64,000 nucleotides of DNA from Rhizophagus clarus (taxonomy: Eukaryota > Glomeromycota > Glomeromycetes > Glomerales > Glomeraceae), in NCBI GenBank assembly GCA_015698045.1, contig BLAL01000012.1, positions 2,108,001 through 2,172,000 on the forward strand, in the 5' to 3' direction. Of this stretch, positions 43,241 through 56,012 are shown one piece after another. A program made the translations under genes and the position numbers. Each line of letters opens with the position of its first letter. The first letter of the stretch is position 1. The notes under the pieces were generated by a model that did no database searches, had not been told where the DNA came from, and saw only the letters and a list, made by a program, of their open reading frames with translations.

Positions 43241-45373
43241 TAATGTATTTACAAAATGAGATTACATGACTTGGGATCAGTAAATGATATTTATACTAAT
43301 TACATATGGTATATATACATGAAACTGAAATTGGTTAATTTCAACCCCCTGAAATAGTCGAAATAGTCAAAATGATTTTGATCTGAACCCTTCCAAAAGT
43401 CAAAATAGCCAAAATTACGTCATAGTCATATGATTTTTATAGTAAACAATAATATTAAAATTTAAAGTTAATGATCTCTACATCTAGTGATCTGATTTAT
43501 GATCTTTATACAGTTGGATTCAGCTCATCAAAAGGATTCTAATGATATGTGTTGCATATCTGTAGCATCAATATTAACAGAGTTATTCACATTTAAAATT
43601 TAGTATTAAATTATAATTATAAAAATCACATGACTATAATGTAATTTTAGCTATTTTGACTTTAATTTTGATTTTTGACCTTTACAAATCAAAATATTTT
43701 AACTTTTGGGTTTTAATTTCAACTTCATGTATAGTGGTATAAATAATTACATATTTATGTATTTTTTAAAAAATCTGATAATTAATTACTGTACTAGAAT
43801 TACAAATTACATATTTATACGTAAATATGAAATTACCAGACCATATATATGCAATATTATTACCTCCATTTTATCACCCATGTCATACTTCTACTTTTTT
43901 CATTTTTTCATATATATTCTAGAACTTAGAATTTTTTTGTTATAAAAAATCTATTTTTCACATCCTGTTAAACATTACATGTTTTAATTTTAACTAGCAT
44001 TATATAATTCTGCTCAGAAGCAATATATCGTAAGGATGATGTATAAATTTATTCTTTTTTTAAATATTAAATTTATTAAAAAATATTTTTATAAAGTATT
44101 TAATTTTAAAAAATGCTAAAGTGTGATTTTCACATTTCTTTTAAATATTTAATAACTGAATAAATAAATATTAAAATTGTTCTTTAACATTTTTATTGAT
44201 TAAAATTAAATTGGTAAAAAAAAGCTAAGATTTTTTTTTGCATTTATTAATTACTAAAAAAAAACTTTTCAGTATTTTTTTATATAAAATTTTGAAAAAA
44301 AAATACTAATGTTTCTTTTATAATCATTTAATATTAGCATTTTTTTTTTTAACTTCAGGTTAAAATAGATTAATTGAATCAGTTTGACAGCAGTTTATTC
44401 AAATCAACCTGATTTATTTGAAACACTAGCTTAGTATTTTAAACAGATCAGATCAATTCAGATAACCTGTTAGATTAACCCAAAATATTTGAGTTGAATC
44501 ATCAAATTTGTAATCTAATTAATCTGTTTTAATCCAATATTAAAAAAAGAAAATACTGATATTAAATGATTATAAAAGAAACTTTTTAGCTTTTTTTTTT
44601 TAGAATTTATATAAAAAATGCTGAAAAGTTTTTTCTTAATAATTAATGAATGCAAAAAAAATTTCAGTTTTTTTTTGCTAATTCAATTTTAATCAATAAA
44701 AACATTAAAGAATAAGTTTTCATTTATTTATTCAATTATTGAATGCTTAAAAAAGTATTAAAAAATGCATTTTAGTATTTTTTTTTTTTAATTAAATGCT
44801 TTATAAAAATGTTTTTGTAAATTAAATGATTAAAAAAAAACATTTTTTTAGTTTTTTTTTAAAATGTATTTTAGCATTTTTTTTAAAAAAATAAAATGCT
44901 TCATAAAAAACATTTTTAGTAAATTTAACTCTTAAATAATGTTTAAATCTAAATAGAAACTATTATTTAAATAAATTAAAAAATTATTCAGTTTTTATCC
45001 AGATAATTTGTCTCAGATAAAAATTCTGATATATCTGAATAGAATCTAAAATCTGAATATGATTATTTTTTTGTAATCAAATTTTAACAAATAAATTCAT
45101 AGTATTTGTGTAGTTAACTGTAACATTGATTTATAAATTAAATCCATAACATTTACTTAATTAAATTTGTAGCATTTATTTAATTAAATTACAATTACAA
45201 AATCTTAATTTTGGCCAGCATTATAAATTTTACCTAAATTATGCTTACAAAAGTATTTAGCATTTAGAAATTCAATAATCATTAACAAAAGTTTTCTCAA
45301 ATTAAACTTTTCATTACTAATAAAAATAGTATTTATAAAATAATAAAGTTTATCTATCATAATAAATTGTATA
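43241..45373. other. AT-rich intergenic sequence
   Basis: No gene. Further AT-rich palindromic repeat units (AAAATGCTAAA, GTTTCTTTTATAATCATTTA) with inverted copies, for example around 44300 and 44570. Confidence 0.4.
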
Positions 45374-45864
45374 CAATTAAACTTCAATGTATTGATGCTT
45401 TCAGTTTTGGGAAAAAGTATCAGTACATTGAAATATCAGTACATATATGTAATTAGTAGATTATAATGCAGGTCAAAATCTAACTCTGGCTCGCACCATG
45501 CTTAATTCTAAGTCCAAAATTTTCAAAATTTCCTGAATATATTATATATAACATGAGTATGATTATAGAAAAAAAATCTAATTCTAGATATAATTAAGAA
45601 AGATGCCCAGTTACAATTTTTAATTCAGGCTAAACTTATAGTACCAACCAAAATTAATACTAGTGTAACCAAAATTATCAGTACATCTTAATATACATTA
45701 CTATAAAGGGACTAAGAGGTAGTATCGGTATATGTTACATCACAAAATTATATATAATATCAGTATAATGAGATTTTTTTATTAGTAATGAAACAGAACA
45801 ATACAAATCTATTAATAAAAGCAATTATCAGTATATAAAGTATCAGTACATTGAAGTTTGACTG
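45374..45864. mobile_element. Tc1/mariner-type MITE, copy 2
   Basis: The left end CAATTAAACTTCAATGTATT matches the inverse of the right end CAGTCAAACTTCAATGTACT. TA flanks both sides (45372-45373 and 45865-45866). The same internal ATCAGTACAT units occur as in the copy at 25194-25636, with which it shares most of its length in diverged form. Confidence 0.75.
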
Positions 45865-46159
45865 TATCCTAAAAATATTATGCAAATTTGATTTATACTG
45901 CAGAATCATATATTAATGATTTTATTCAAAATTTTCATATTTTTATACACTTTGATACAGTAAATATAAATCTTATTATTCTGAATTTTGACTTGTATTT
46001 ATTACTGTAAAAAATTTGCAGTTTGACAAAATCAGAATAAAATTATTTATCTTGATAATATTATTACCAAAATCAAATATAATTTAACTTTTTTAGCAAT
46101 TTTTATTATTTGAAAAACTAAATTTGCTGATATCTACAAAACTTAGAGTATAATTTTAA

Positions 46160-47621
46160 GAGTAAATTTATTTAACGCACCCTGCATTGTAACGCACCCC
46201 CTATCACATGATAAATTTTATTGGTTGCGGTTTAATTTAGATTATCGTTAAGAATTAAAATAATTGGCTAAAATTTATTGTACAAAAAAAATAACAAAAT
46301 TTATATATTAAACTGACTTTATTCCTTTAAACCCTGTTTATCAAAAGTAATATTTTTTACAATTATTTATCTTTAACATAATTAGTAATGATAATAATGA
46401 TACAAAAAAGAGAAGCCTAACAATTATGATAATAAGAGAGAGAAATAATGGAAATAATATTAGAAACAAATAATTGGAGATAACGAAGATGATAGAAGAT
46501 AAAAGATATAGTAAAAAAAAAAAAGATAGTGAAAAAAAGAGGGAGAGAATATGAAAATAAAAGGAACAGGATCGAAAATAAAAGGAAATAGGGACAAAAT
46601 AAAAGGGAATAGAAATGAGAATAAAAAGATAATAGGAGGGGCAAAAAAAAAAAAGATGACAAGAAGGGGACAAAAAAATGAAAGGATGACAAAAGGGAGA
46701 TAAACAAAATGAAAGGATAATGAAAAACGAAGAGATGATAAGAAAGGAATGAAAAGATAAAAGATGATGAGGAGAAATGAAAGATGACAAGAATAAAATA
46801 ATGATAAGAACGAAATGATAAGGATAAAATGATAATTGATGATGAAAACAAAATGATAATTGATGATGAAAACAAAATGATAATTGATGATGAAAATGAA
46901 ACGATAATTGATGGTGAAAATGAAACGATAATTGGTGATGAGGATGGATGTATTAAACAATAATCGATAATAAGGACGAACAAAATGATGATTGATGATA
47001 AGGACAAAATGATAATTGATGATGAAGGCGAAACGATGATTGATGAGGATGAAACAACGATGAGGATAAAATGGTGATAAGGATGAACCGATCATGAGAA
47101 TGAAAGGAAAAAGGAGCGATAATGAAAAAGAAGAAAGTGAATGAAAACGAAAAAAAGGGGAATAAATTAACGAAAGATAAACTATAAAAAGAAGAAAAAA
47201 TAGTTAATAAAAATGAAATATGAAAACAAAATTGAAAAAAGACAAGAAAAAAATGCCATATCTGGAATGCCCTCGGAGACATCTGGAAATGAAAAGGTAA
47301 GGGTTGTTTCTTTTTTTTCGTTAATTTCGTTTAAAAATATTCCCTAACATTCTTCCATTGTCTTTTTTTATAGAAGCATCCCCTGGAGATTTCTGGAGAC
47401 AAAAAGGCAGGGTTTATTTCTTTTTTTTTGTTAATTTTGTTTAACATTTCTACCATTTTTTTATTGTTTTTTTATAAGAATGCCTCTTAGAGACGAAATA
47501 AAATAATGAAAAGTTGCAACACGCTTAACGGTTTAAGATTATTTTATAAATAAAATAAAAACAATTAAACACGTGATAAGGGGCATGTTATAACGCAGGG
47601 GTGCGTTAAATAAATTATTCC
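46160..47621. mobile_element. MULE-like non-autonomous element with polypurine core and 9-bp target duplication
   Basis: TIRs of about 50 bp: left GAGTAAATTTATTTAACGCA, right read inward GGAATAATTTATTTAACGCA, both continuing with CCC, TGC and the CACRTG-containing part. TAATTTTAA flanks both ends (46151-46159 and 47622-47630). Duplications of 9 bp fit the Mutator superfamily. The core (46390-47240) is almost purely A/G on the plus strand, with GATGATGAAAACAAAATGATAATT-type units, and about 47255-47470 is a diverged tandem duplication. The long minus-strand ORFs here are only translations of this tract. Confidence 0.75.
46800..47060. repeat. GATGATGAAAA-type tandem in the polypurine core
   Basis: Roughly 26-29 bp units around AATGATAATTGATGATGAA are repeated eight or more times with small changes. 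One strand is almost entirely A/G apart from the T of each GAT. Confidence 0.7.
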
Positions 47622-47869
47622 TAATTTTAAAATATGATTAAATAATCAGTTATTTATGACTATTTTTTTCATCAATAATTGTTATGAACATAAACCATCA
47701 TTCTGAAATTTTAATATATAATATTTGTTAGAATAAAGAATAAATTTAGTTAAATAACCAAAATATATATATTGAAGCTAAAAATTTTATGATTAATTAT
47801 AATTGAAAATTTGTACAAAATTTAAATAAAATCAACAATATAAAATTTTATTTTTAGAATATCACAGGT

Positions 47870-48120
47870 TAAATGAGGTTAAATCAGTTACCAATTGGTC
47901 ATGTAACTGATTGGTAACTGATTAGTTATCTATTGATAACTAATTCTTCAATCTGATACCAATTGGTTATCAATCAGATATAAATTCTAAATCAGTTATC
48001 AACCAGTCATATAACTGATTGATGAACCGATTGGTATAAAATTTACCAGTTATCAATAAATTACCAATTGATTATATTAGATTGATGACCAATTGGTTAC
48101 CAATTGGCTTATTATATATT
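47870..48120. repeat. Cluster of palindromic ACCAATTGGT and TAACTGATTGGT motifs
   Basis: Over 250 bp the motifs TAACTGATT, GGTAACTGATT, ACCAATTGGT and their complements recur about twenty times in both orientations. Confidence 0.6.
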
Positions 48121-48184
48121 AGCAGATTTTTAGATTTTTTCAATAATAACATTTTATTTATAAACCATTTTAAAATTTTTTAAA

Positions 48185-48588
48185 CTCTGATAGAAAATTG
48201 ATTTCTTAAGATTTGTATAGGATATTTTTGATAAATATTGATTTTTTTTTTGAAATTTTTAAGAATTTGTATGAAATATCTGATAGAAAAATTTTTCTTA
48301 AGAGATTTTCTAAAAGTTTATATAGAAAGGATTTGTATGGGATTCTTTGATAGAAAATTTTTTTTAAAAGATTTTCTTAAAGTTCATGTAAGAAGAGTTT
48401 GTATGAAATATTTTAATAAAGATTTTTTAAGTATGATTTATATGATAAGGGTTTATAAGAGATATTTTTAATAGAAATTTTTTTTAAAAAATTTTCTAAG
48501 AATTTGTATAGAAAGAGTTCATATGAAATATTTGATAGAAAATTTTTTTTATAAAATTTTTTAGAATTCATATAGAAAGGATTCACAT
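48185..48588. repeat. About 75-bp tandem array left of the Ty3 element
   Basis: About five diverged units around TTTGATAGAAAATTTTTTTT, ATTTTCTAAGAATTTGTAT and AGAAAGGATTTGTATG. The 77-codon plus-strand ORF (48238-48471) is repetitive for this reason. Confidence 0.6.
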
Positions 48589-49000
48589 TGTTAGACGAAT
48601 GATTTGCATTTACTTAATGATGAATATTAATATTATTGCGCCACAAATGATCGACATAGTATATAAAGTATATTAAGTATATTTAGTATATTAAATATAT
48701 ATTTCTTATATATCATTTATAGTATATATAGTATATATAGTATTTATTTCTTATATTTCTTTTATTATTTAAATTTCATATATATTATTTATTATATTTA
48801 TATCTTTTATATCTTATATTATTTATATATTTGAATGAAGTTCAATTTGTATAAATATCTTGAATATTCGCTCAAAAATAAAAAGGAAGTGAAAGACAAG
48901 TTGTTTATAATAAAGTTGTAATTGCAAGTGTTATAAAATTGCCTTATTGTATAAGTTGTTAACGTACCTACAACTAATAAAGATACATTTCAATTATCGA
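48589..49000 (+). repeat. 5' LTR of the Ty3-type element
   Basis: 412 bp starting TGTTAGACGAATG and ending ATTTCAATTATCGA. It differs from the 3' LTR at only two positions seen by eye (ATTATTGCG vs ATTACTGCG, GACATAG vs GACGTAG), both C/T or G/A. The end may extend a few bases to ACA (TGT...ACA). No primer-binding site was identified. Confidence 0.85.
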
Positions 49001-49139
49001 ATACACTGCCTTTTAGCGTGTAAGGAATTGATTGGAATACTTCATAGCTAGTGTCTCCCTGAAGATATTCATAATTCACTACTCGACGGACTGAGTTGGT
49101 GAACAATTGGTAATTCCTGCCAGGTTAATTTGAATAATA

Positions 49140-52100
49140 GTAAATGTATACCGTATTACAACTTAACTAAAAATCAAAAGAAAGCACATTTAAAGAAACA
49201 TCGTCAAGGAATAACTATTAAAAAACAAGAAAATTATTGTAACTTGTGTTATCCTATTGATAGAATACCAGTTGATAACATACCAAACGGATTTCATCTA
49301 TTTTAGCTTTGGATTTCAGTGCATTATACTGCGGAACAGTATACAGACGCTACAATTGCTACATTTAAAATATTGACAGAAGAATTTTATACTGCTACTG
49401 AATTGGATATTATTATAAACACAACTACAAGTATTGTAAAAAGTATAAGATACCAAGAAATCACTATACCATTTTTAGAATTATCTTTTTATTTACATAA
49501 ATTATTTGAGCTTACCAACGGTTTTCAAAGTCTTCCAACTGCAGAACAAATAGTTACTGCACATCAGATCTTCCATAATACTCAACCAATTCCAAATCTC
49601 AACATGGCTATCACAAATGATCAAATGAAGGCGCTCTTGGATGGAGTTTTTGGAGCAGGAGGTGTTGATTGGAAAACTGCCCTTACAAATATGCATAATG
49701 AAGCTCAAGCAACAAATGCTGCGCTTACCGCTTTACGAACAGCTACTACTAATCATGTTACTAAAATAGTAGAAGTATCACCATTTTATGGAAATGACAC
49801 AGAGGATCCTAATGAATGGATTGATATTTTTATTCAAGCTCATACAACTAATGGATGGGCAGATGCCAGAAGAGTAGCTTTGGCTGCAGGACATTTGAAG
49901 GAAGCTGCCTATGATTGGTATCAAAATGATAAGACAAATATAACTCAATGGGAAGGAGACCCTGGCAACTCCTTTAAAGAAAGACTTATTGCTTACTTCG
50001 CTACGCCAGCCCGAAAGAATCAATGGGCAAGAGAATTATAAGGAGTAAAACAGAAGGAAGGAGAATCAATTGAGGATTACTCTCGACGTTTTAGAAAACT
50101 CTTAAACAGAGCAACTACAGGAAATGTTCTAGCAGACCAACATCAAGTCAACTACTTTATCAACAGATTATCTCCAATCTATGTTAGTCAAGTAGTATTG
50201 GCTTCTCCAGCCACCTTAGCTGCTGCTATTGAACGAGCTAAATTAGTAGAATCAGGTGTAAAATATACCCTATTAAATGTAATGCCAAAGGAAGAAGCTC
50301 CAATTCCCTCTACCTCGCAAAGTGTTGTTGCACCAGCACCTGTTCCAGCTCCAGTTACCCAAGTAGAAAATAGTCTTAAAAATGAACTTGATGCTCTCAC
50401 AAAGCAAATGCAACAGTTATCCATTAATTACGCAAATTTGTCCGCATCTGTTACCAGAACTCCTCGATTTAATCAATCAAATAATCATACTTCTCGCCCG
50501 GAAAATATTAATAGACCAAGAAACAAAAGAGAAGTGACTTGTTTCAAGTGTGGGAAACTAGGACATTATGCTAGGGAATGTACCGCTCCAGGAAACAGAC
50601 GTCCCAACCAAGTTCAATTTCAATCTAATAGAAATAATCAACGACCTGTTAACTTTATGGACTATGAAGAAGAGTGTTATGAAACTGATGAGTATGAAGA
50701 GTACGATGATGAATTTGAGACAGAAATTTACGCTTTTAAGAGGAAAGAACCCTACCAAAGAGAAGTTCGAGAAGTAAAAAGAAGAGCCATGCCTCGCTCA
50801 GAATCTCAAAAAGAAGAACAAACTAGACTTGTCCCAGACGTAGAAATGCAAGATGCTGAGCCTTTAAAAAGTAAAAAGGTTAGAAGAAAAATGTTGCCAG
50901 CTCCAATTGAGCAACTTACCGAATTTAATGTTGCAAATTACTTGAGAGATTTGCCCTGTGGATTGTCAGTAGGACAAGCTGCGCATGAGATCCCTAAGTA
51001 TCGTTCAGGATTAATCCGAGCTGTAAGAAGAACCAGGGAAAAAGAAACTAATTTTATTGAAAGAAATGATTCTCCTGACCTCGATCGAACTACTGCTGCG
51101 CGATGTGAATTGTACGTAGGAAAAGAATCCATCTCTGCCGTGATTGATAGTAGAGCTGCAACAAGTATAATTACCAAATCATTGATGAAACAACTTGGCT
51201 ATCAAATCGATCAACCCTCTAATATGGTGATTGTTACTGCTAATGGAACCAGAGTTCGTGCATTAGGAATGATTGCCGCATTACCAATTCATCTCAGCCA
51301 TATTATAGTACAAACGTCAGTGCATGTTTTGGACTCCTAAGATGATGTTCTTATTCTAGGAAATGATTGGCTTAGAAGAGTTAATGCCATCGTTAATTGA
51401 AGGGCAGAGAAATTGTCAGTCCATTACAAAGGAAGAACCGTAAATGTACCTTTGATTTTTACGGTAACTAAAGCTCTTATTAATGCTGAATCCCTAGGAG
51501 AAGAAGAAGAAGAAGACGATGAAGAGTATGAAAATGAGGAGTTAGTCGAAGCTCCCTTATATTATTCAGATACCTGGGACTCAGATTCAGACGACCTAGA
51601 ATATAATCCCTGGATGGAAATACACTCGCCAGATTACTCCGAAGAAGAAGAGAAGTCTGATGATAAAAATGAAGGAAATCCTGCTGTATTCCTTGCAGAA
51701 GTGCAGGAAGAGAATAATTCTTCAGCAGTGGTAAAATCCAATCTAGGACCATTAGATCATCATCAACAAACACTCTTTCAGTCCCTTATGAAAGGATATG
51801 AAGACATCTGCGCAAAAAGTCAAACCAAGATAGGAAAAACTCATGTCATTCGACATAAGATCTTGACTGGAGATGCTGCTCCTGTCGCTCAACCTCCCTA
51901 TAAAATGAATCCAGTAAAAAAGGAATTTTTAAAGAATGAGATTGTGAAAATGGAAGCACAAGGCATTATTAGAAAATCATCTAGTCCGTAGGCCTCTCCT
52001 GTAGTAATTGTAGAAAAGAAAGGAAGAGATAAAAGATTATGCATAGATTACCAAAAGTTGAACGCAATTACTAAAGCTGACGCATACCCTTTACCAAGAA

Positions 52101-53461
52101 TTGATGATCTCTTAGAAAATTTAAGAAGTGCAACTTGGTTTACCACTTTGGATCTTGCAAGTGGTTACTGGCAAGTTCAAATGAGTGAAGAGGATATTGA
52201 AAAGACTGCTTTCATCACCCCCTTTGGCCTGTACGAATTCCTTGTTATGCCTTTTGGATTGGCATATGCTCCAGGAACTTTCCAGCGTCTCATGAATTAT
52301 ATTCTCCAAGACTACTTAGGAATATTCGTGGCAGTATACCTGGATGATGTAATCATCTACACCGGAGGACCTCTAGAGACGCACTTGGATCACTTGCGTC
52401 AAGTATTTGAATCTTTGCGAAGCGCTAATCTTCAAATTAAATTAAAAAAATGTTATTTTTGTTACCCCAATATCCACTTCCTTGGACATGTAGTGGGAAG
52501 GGATGGAATCCAAGTAGATCCAGAAAAAATTGAAAAGGTGAAGAATTTTCCTATACCACAAAACTTGCGACAATTGCGTGTCACGCTTGGATTATTCTCT
52601 TATTATCGAAAATTTATCAAAGATTTTTCAAAGATTGCACGTCCCATGAATGAATTACTTAAAAAGGACGTACCTTTCGAATGGGATCAGAAAAAGCAAA
52701 ATGCTTTTGAAAGATTAAAAGAATGCTTAATGAAAGCTCCCATTTTAAGCTACCCAGATTTCAACCGATCATTCATCATTTACACGAATGCCTCAGGAAC
52801 AGGCTTAGGTGCTGTCCTTTCGCAACTTCAAGAGGATGGTAAAGAACATGTAATTGCATATGCGAGTCGAAGTATGAACAAGGCTGAAATGAATTATGCT
52901 ATCACCGATCAAGAATGTCTTGCTGTAGTTTGGGCTGTTCAACACTTTCAGCATTACTTGGGAATGAAGCCCTTCACTATTGTTACAGATCATATTGCCT
53001 TAAAATGGCTTAAAACCTCCAAGATTCCAAAAGGAAGGTGAGCCAGATAGATCATGGAACTCCAGCAATATGACTTCCAAATTAAGCATCGCCCAGGAAA
53101 AGCCAATGCTAACGCTGATGCTTTATCACGAATTCATGAAGATCCAGTTGAGTATTATATGGTTTCTATTGTTCTTTCTGGATTGAATAATGAGGAAATC
53201 TGTGAAAGATGTCATAAATCTGCCCTATGTACTGATGAATAGGATATCTTTCATGGCTTTAATAGTTATTGCTCCATCATAGGAGACGCATGCTTTATTA
53301 ATGATGGACATCATACTCATAGAATTTGTTTTGAATGTCAACGAAGAATTGAAAAGAAAGATGCGCTAAGAGTCAGAAAATTCAAGCGCAACTACAAAAG
53401 GAAGAAGAAATCATCAATCGAGCAAAGACTTATATTTGGAGTAAATGCGACATGGAAATAG
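49140..53461 (+). pseudogene. Gag-Pol of the Ty3-type element in one frame with eight stops
   Basis: A single reading frame from about 49117 (NNSKCIPYYNLTKNQKKAH) holds Gag, zinc knuckle (CFKCGKLGHYAREC, about 50539), protease, reverse transcriptase (LDLASGYWQVQM, FVAVYLDDVIIY) and RNase H (IVTDHIALKWL). Stops lie at 49304, 50039, 51338, 51398, 51989, 53039, 53048 and 53240. Each is one G:C to A:T change from CAA, CAG or TGG; in conserved places the expected residue is Trp (51398, 51989, 53039, 53048). The protease loop reads DSRAAT at 51146 where DSGAAT is usual. The first RNase H Asp is Asn (YTNASGTGLG, 52781). Both also fit G to A. The copy cannot be autonomous. Confidence 0.85.
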
Positions 53462-53967
53462 AACGTGCTGTAGTTCAAAGAAATGTTGAACTCACCAGAA
53501 ATCTAAGAATCCTAGATAATAATCGTCCTAATTACCAAAACCATTGCGAGAATTGTGGAACGCTTTTAAATTCAAAAAGAGAAAATTGGATGTTATTTTC
53601 TTATCCACCTCCATATGATCAATGGTACTGCCGTAGTGATGTACTTACATGCAAAACTTGTTTCGGAGAATTAGCAGAAGAATATTTTGGAGATGTAGAG
53701 ATGCAATACTTAAAAATCCTTAAAGAGACCACTGAGATGGAAATGTCGCAAGATGAACATTTTTCTTCAGGAATCAGTTGGAAGTATGATGAAGCAGAGG
53801 AATATGAAATTCAACAAACCCATATTCATCCAGATATGAATCCAGACTATTTGGTTAATGAACCCTGGTGGAACGAACCTATCGATGTTCAAATTGAGAA
53901 CTATTATTACGAAATTGAAATCATCATGAATAATATCAAAGTGGTCGTCCAACAACCACTTTTCTAA
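53452..53967 (+). CDS. Cys-rich insert between RNase H and integrase
   Basis: About 170 codons in a frame -1 to the upstream pol frame, joined by a frame change near 53390 (the frame is readable back to IQAQLQKEEEIINRAKTY). It has two paired-cysteine sites (HCENCGTLL and LTCKTCFGEL), suggesting a zinc ribbon, and an acidic C-terminus. The pol frame just before it also has cysteine pairs (EICERCHKSALC, RICFECQRR). Such a domain is not part of the usual Ty3 set, and its role is unknown. Confidence 0.55.
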   Translation: MEIERAVVQRNVELTRNLRILDNNRPNYQNHCENCGTLLNSKRENWMLFSYPPPYDQWYCRSDVLTCKTCFGELAEEYFGDVEMQYLKILKETTEMEMSQDEHFSSGISWKYDEAEEYEIQQTHIHPDMNPDYLVNEPWWNEPIDVQIENYYYEIEIIMNNIKVVVQQPLF

Positions 53968-54038
53968 ACTCAGCACCAAAAGAAAAGAAAATAAACGGAT
54001 GAAAGCGAAAGTGTTAGCATTGTGACTAACAGCCCATC

Positions 54039-55295
54039 ATGGATCCCAACCAATACCACCAAATTTATCAATATTTACATCAACAAATACTACCTACCTT
54101 TAATACGTCTCGAGAAAAACAGAAATTTATTAACCTCTGTAATAATTTTGAATTAAAATTAAATTATCTCTATAAGAAGAACAAAAGGAAAAATGGACAA
54201 TTATTGAAAGTCATTAGAAATTTTGAATTGGAACTACTATTATATATGATGCACAATAATCCTACTGCCGCTCATTTTGCAGTAGATACCATGTTCAACA
54301 AAATTAAGGATCGTTACTATTGGCCTCAAATGTATGAAAACATAAGAGAATATGTTAGATCATGTGATTCTTGTCAAAGAAGAGGAAAATCTAAAGCAAA
54401 CCAATTGCTCCACCCTATTGCCGTGCATGGACCTTTTTATCAAGTAGGAATAGATTTTGTTGGACCATTACCCATAACTCCTAATGGAAATCATTATATA
54501 ATTGTTGCTATGGATTATATGACCAAATGGCCTGAAGCGAAACCAGTATCACGTGCTACTGCGGAAGAAACATCACAATTTATCTATAAAGATATTATTT
54601 GTCATCATGGATGCCCTGCAAAATTATTGTCAGATAGAGGAACACATTTCAATAATCAAATGGTAGAAAAACTTTTGGAGAAATTTGGGATTAAACATGT
54701 ATTTTCTACTCCCTATCACCCACAAACAAATGGATTGGTCGAACGATTTAATCGTACCTTATGTGAATCATTATCAAAGTTAGTAATCCAGACCAACGAG
54801 TGGGATAGATATATTGCTCCAGTCTTGTTTGCATATCAGACAAGCAAACATTCTACCACAAAAATATCACCCTTTTATTTGGTAAATGGAAGAGAAGCTA
54901 AACTTCCTGTGGATAATTTATCTGATAATTTGGAACATATAAATCAAAGACTTTTATCTTTAATTGATGATCTTCCTCATGTGCGAGAAGAAGCAAAAAT
55001 AAAGGTTTGAGAGAGTCAGGTCAAGCAAAAAGATTATCATGATCAGAAAATTAAAAAGGAGTTAAATTTTGAAATAGGAAATAAAGTCTTATATTACGAC
55101 GCTGCAAAAGAAAAACAATGGACCGGAAAATTAGACCCAAAATGGAAGGGTCCCTTTTATATCCATGAAATTAGGCAAAATGGTGCTTATAAATTACGCT
55201 CTATGGAAGGAAAAGTTTTACGAACTCCTATAAATGGAAGTTTGTTAAAATTGTATTACGATCGACAAAATTGGGCACCGATCATTGCAGTATAG
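54039..55295 (+). pseudogene. Integrase of the Ty3-type element, one internal TGA
   Basis: ATG at 54039 (MDPNQYHQIYQYLHQQ) opens 418 codons to TAG at 55293, with one TGA at 55008 where a Trp codon would fit (KV-stop-ESQVKQKDYHD). A zinc-binding HHCC domain (AAHFAVDTMF and SCDSCQRRGKS) is followed by the DDE core: GIDFVGPLP, LLSDRGTHFNNQ and NGLVERFNRTL, spaced as usual. A GPF-type C-terminal module follows (KWKGPFYIHEI). Having its own start after a 70-bp gap makes it a separate ORF and not a simple Pol continuation. Confidence 0.85.
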
Positions 55296-55502
55296 TTAGT
55301 AATAATTTAGATTTACACCTCGTGAAAATATGACAATTTAATTTAAGTATGATCTACAGGTTTTACAGTGGAATCACAAGAATATTCAACCAGTTACCCC
55401 AAAATAATTCGAAAAATTTTGTGAAAATTTTATTAAAAAGAAAAGAAGAAAAATTACAACGCAAAAAAAAAGAAGAAAATAAACGAAAGAAAGGAAAATT
55501 AT

Positions 55503-56012
55503 TTATACAGTAGGAGGAGGAGGAGGAAAATTGTCGAGATTAGTGATAGAAGTAGTAGGAGTAGAAGGGGATTGTTGAACTCTATTTGCAATTGCTACAG
55601 CTCGAACTGCTGTTTTCTGCTCTGCCACAAATTTACGACGCCATCCTTCTCGTTCCTGTCTTAAGGAACTTATCTTCGTCTCCAACCTAGACTTACTTAA
55701 AGTTAACGACTGTACTTGAGTTCTTAGAAGCCTATTTTGGTCTTCTGTTTCTTTTAAATGCCCAATCTCATCTTCTTTGTGAACTACCTTCTTCTCCAAC
55801 TCTTCCTTTTCCATGAACAAGGAAGCTGCGACACCAAGAGCTTGTTGAGCTAAGCCTTCACTTTCTTGAGGCTTATCAATGCCTTTTCTTCGAAAATGCC
55901 TTCTTCTGACGGCCTTACTTGGTTTATTATGTTTTCTTTTGTTATTTTGACCTCGAGAGGCGCGCGAACTGCAAAGTTTTCTGCGAGCAATGTTGGTGTC
56001 TGTGCGAGTCAT
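55503..56012 (-). CDS. Antisense coiled-coil basic protein inside the Ty3-type element
   Basis: An intact minus-strand ORF from ATG 56012 (MTRTDTNIARRKLCSSRASR) to TAG at 55503. The N-terminus is very basic (KRKHNKPSKAVRRRHFRRKG), like a nuclear or nucleic-acid-binding tail. The middle is a coiled coil (EKEELEKKVVHKEDEIGHLK, SRLETKISSLRQEREGW). The end is Pro/Ser/Thr-rich (FPPPPPTV). It is the only long stop-free ORF besides the next one in this element. Antisense ORFs 3' of integrase occur in some Metaviridae and in HTLV-type viruses; the function here is unknown. Confidence 0.6.
   Translation of the reverse strand: MTRTDTNIARRKLCSSRASRGQNNKRKHNKPSKAVRRRHFRRKGIDKPQESEGLAQQALGVAASLFMEKEELEKKVVHKEDEIGHLKETEDQNRLLRTQVQSLTLSKSRLETKISSLRQEREGWRRKFVAEQKTAVRAVAIANRVQQSPSTPTTSITNLDNFPPPPPTV

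Noticed and set aside
46341-47282. Long minus-strand ORFs (100-210 codons) rich in Ser, Phe, Ile and Leu
   Set aside because: They are translations of a polypurine/polypyrimidine tandem tract in several frames at once and have no protein-like features.
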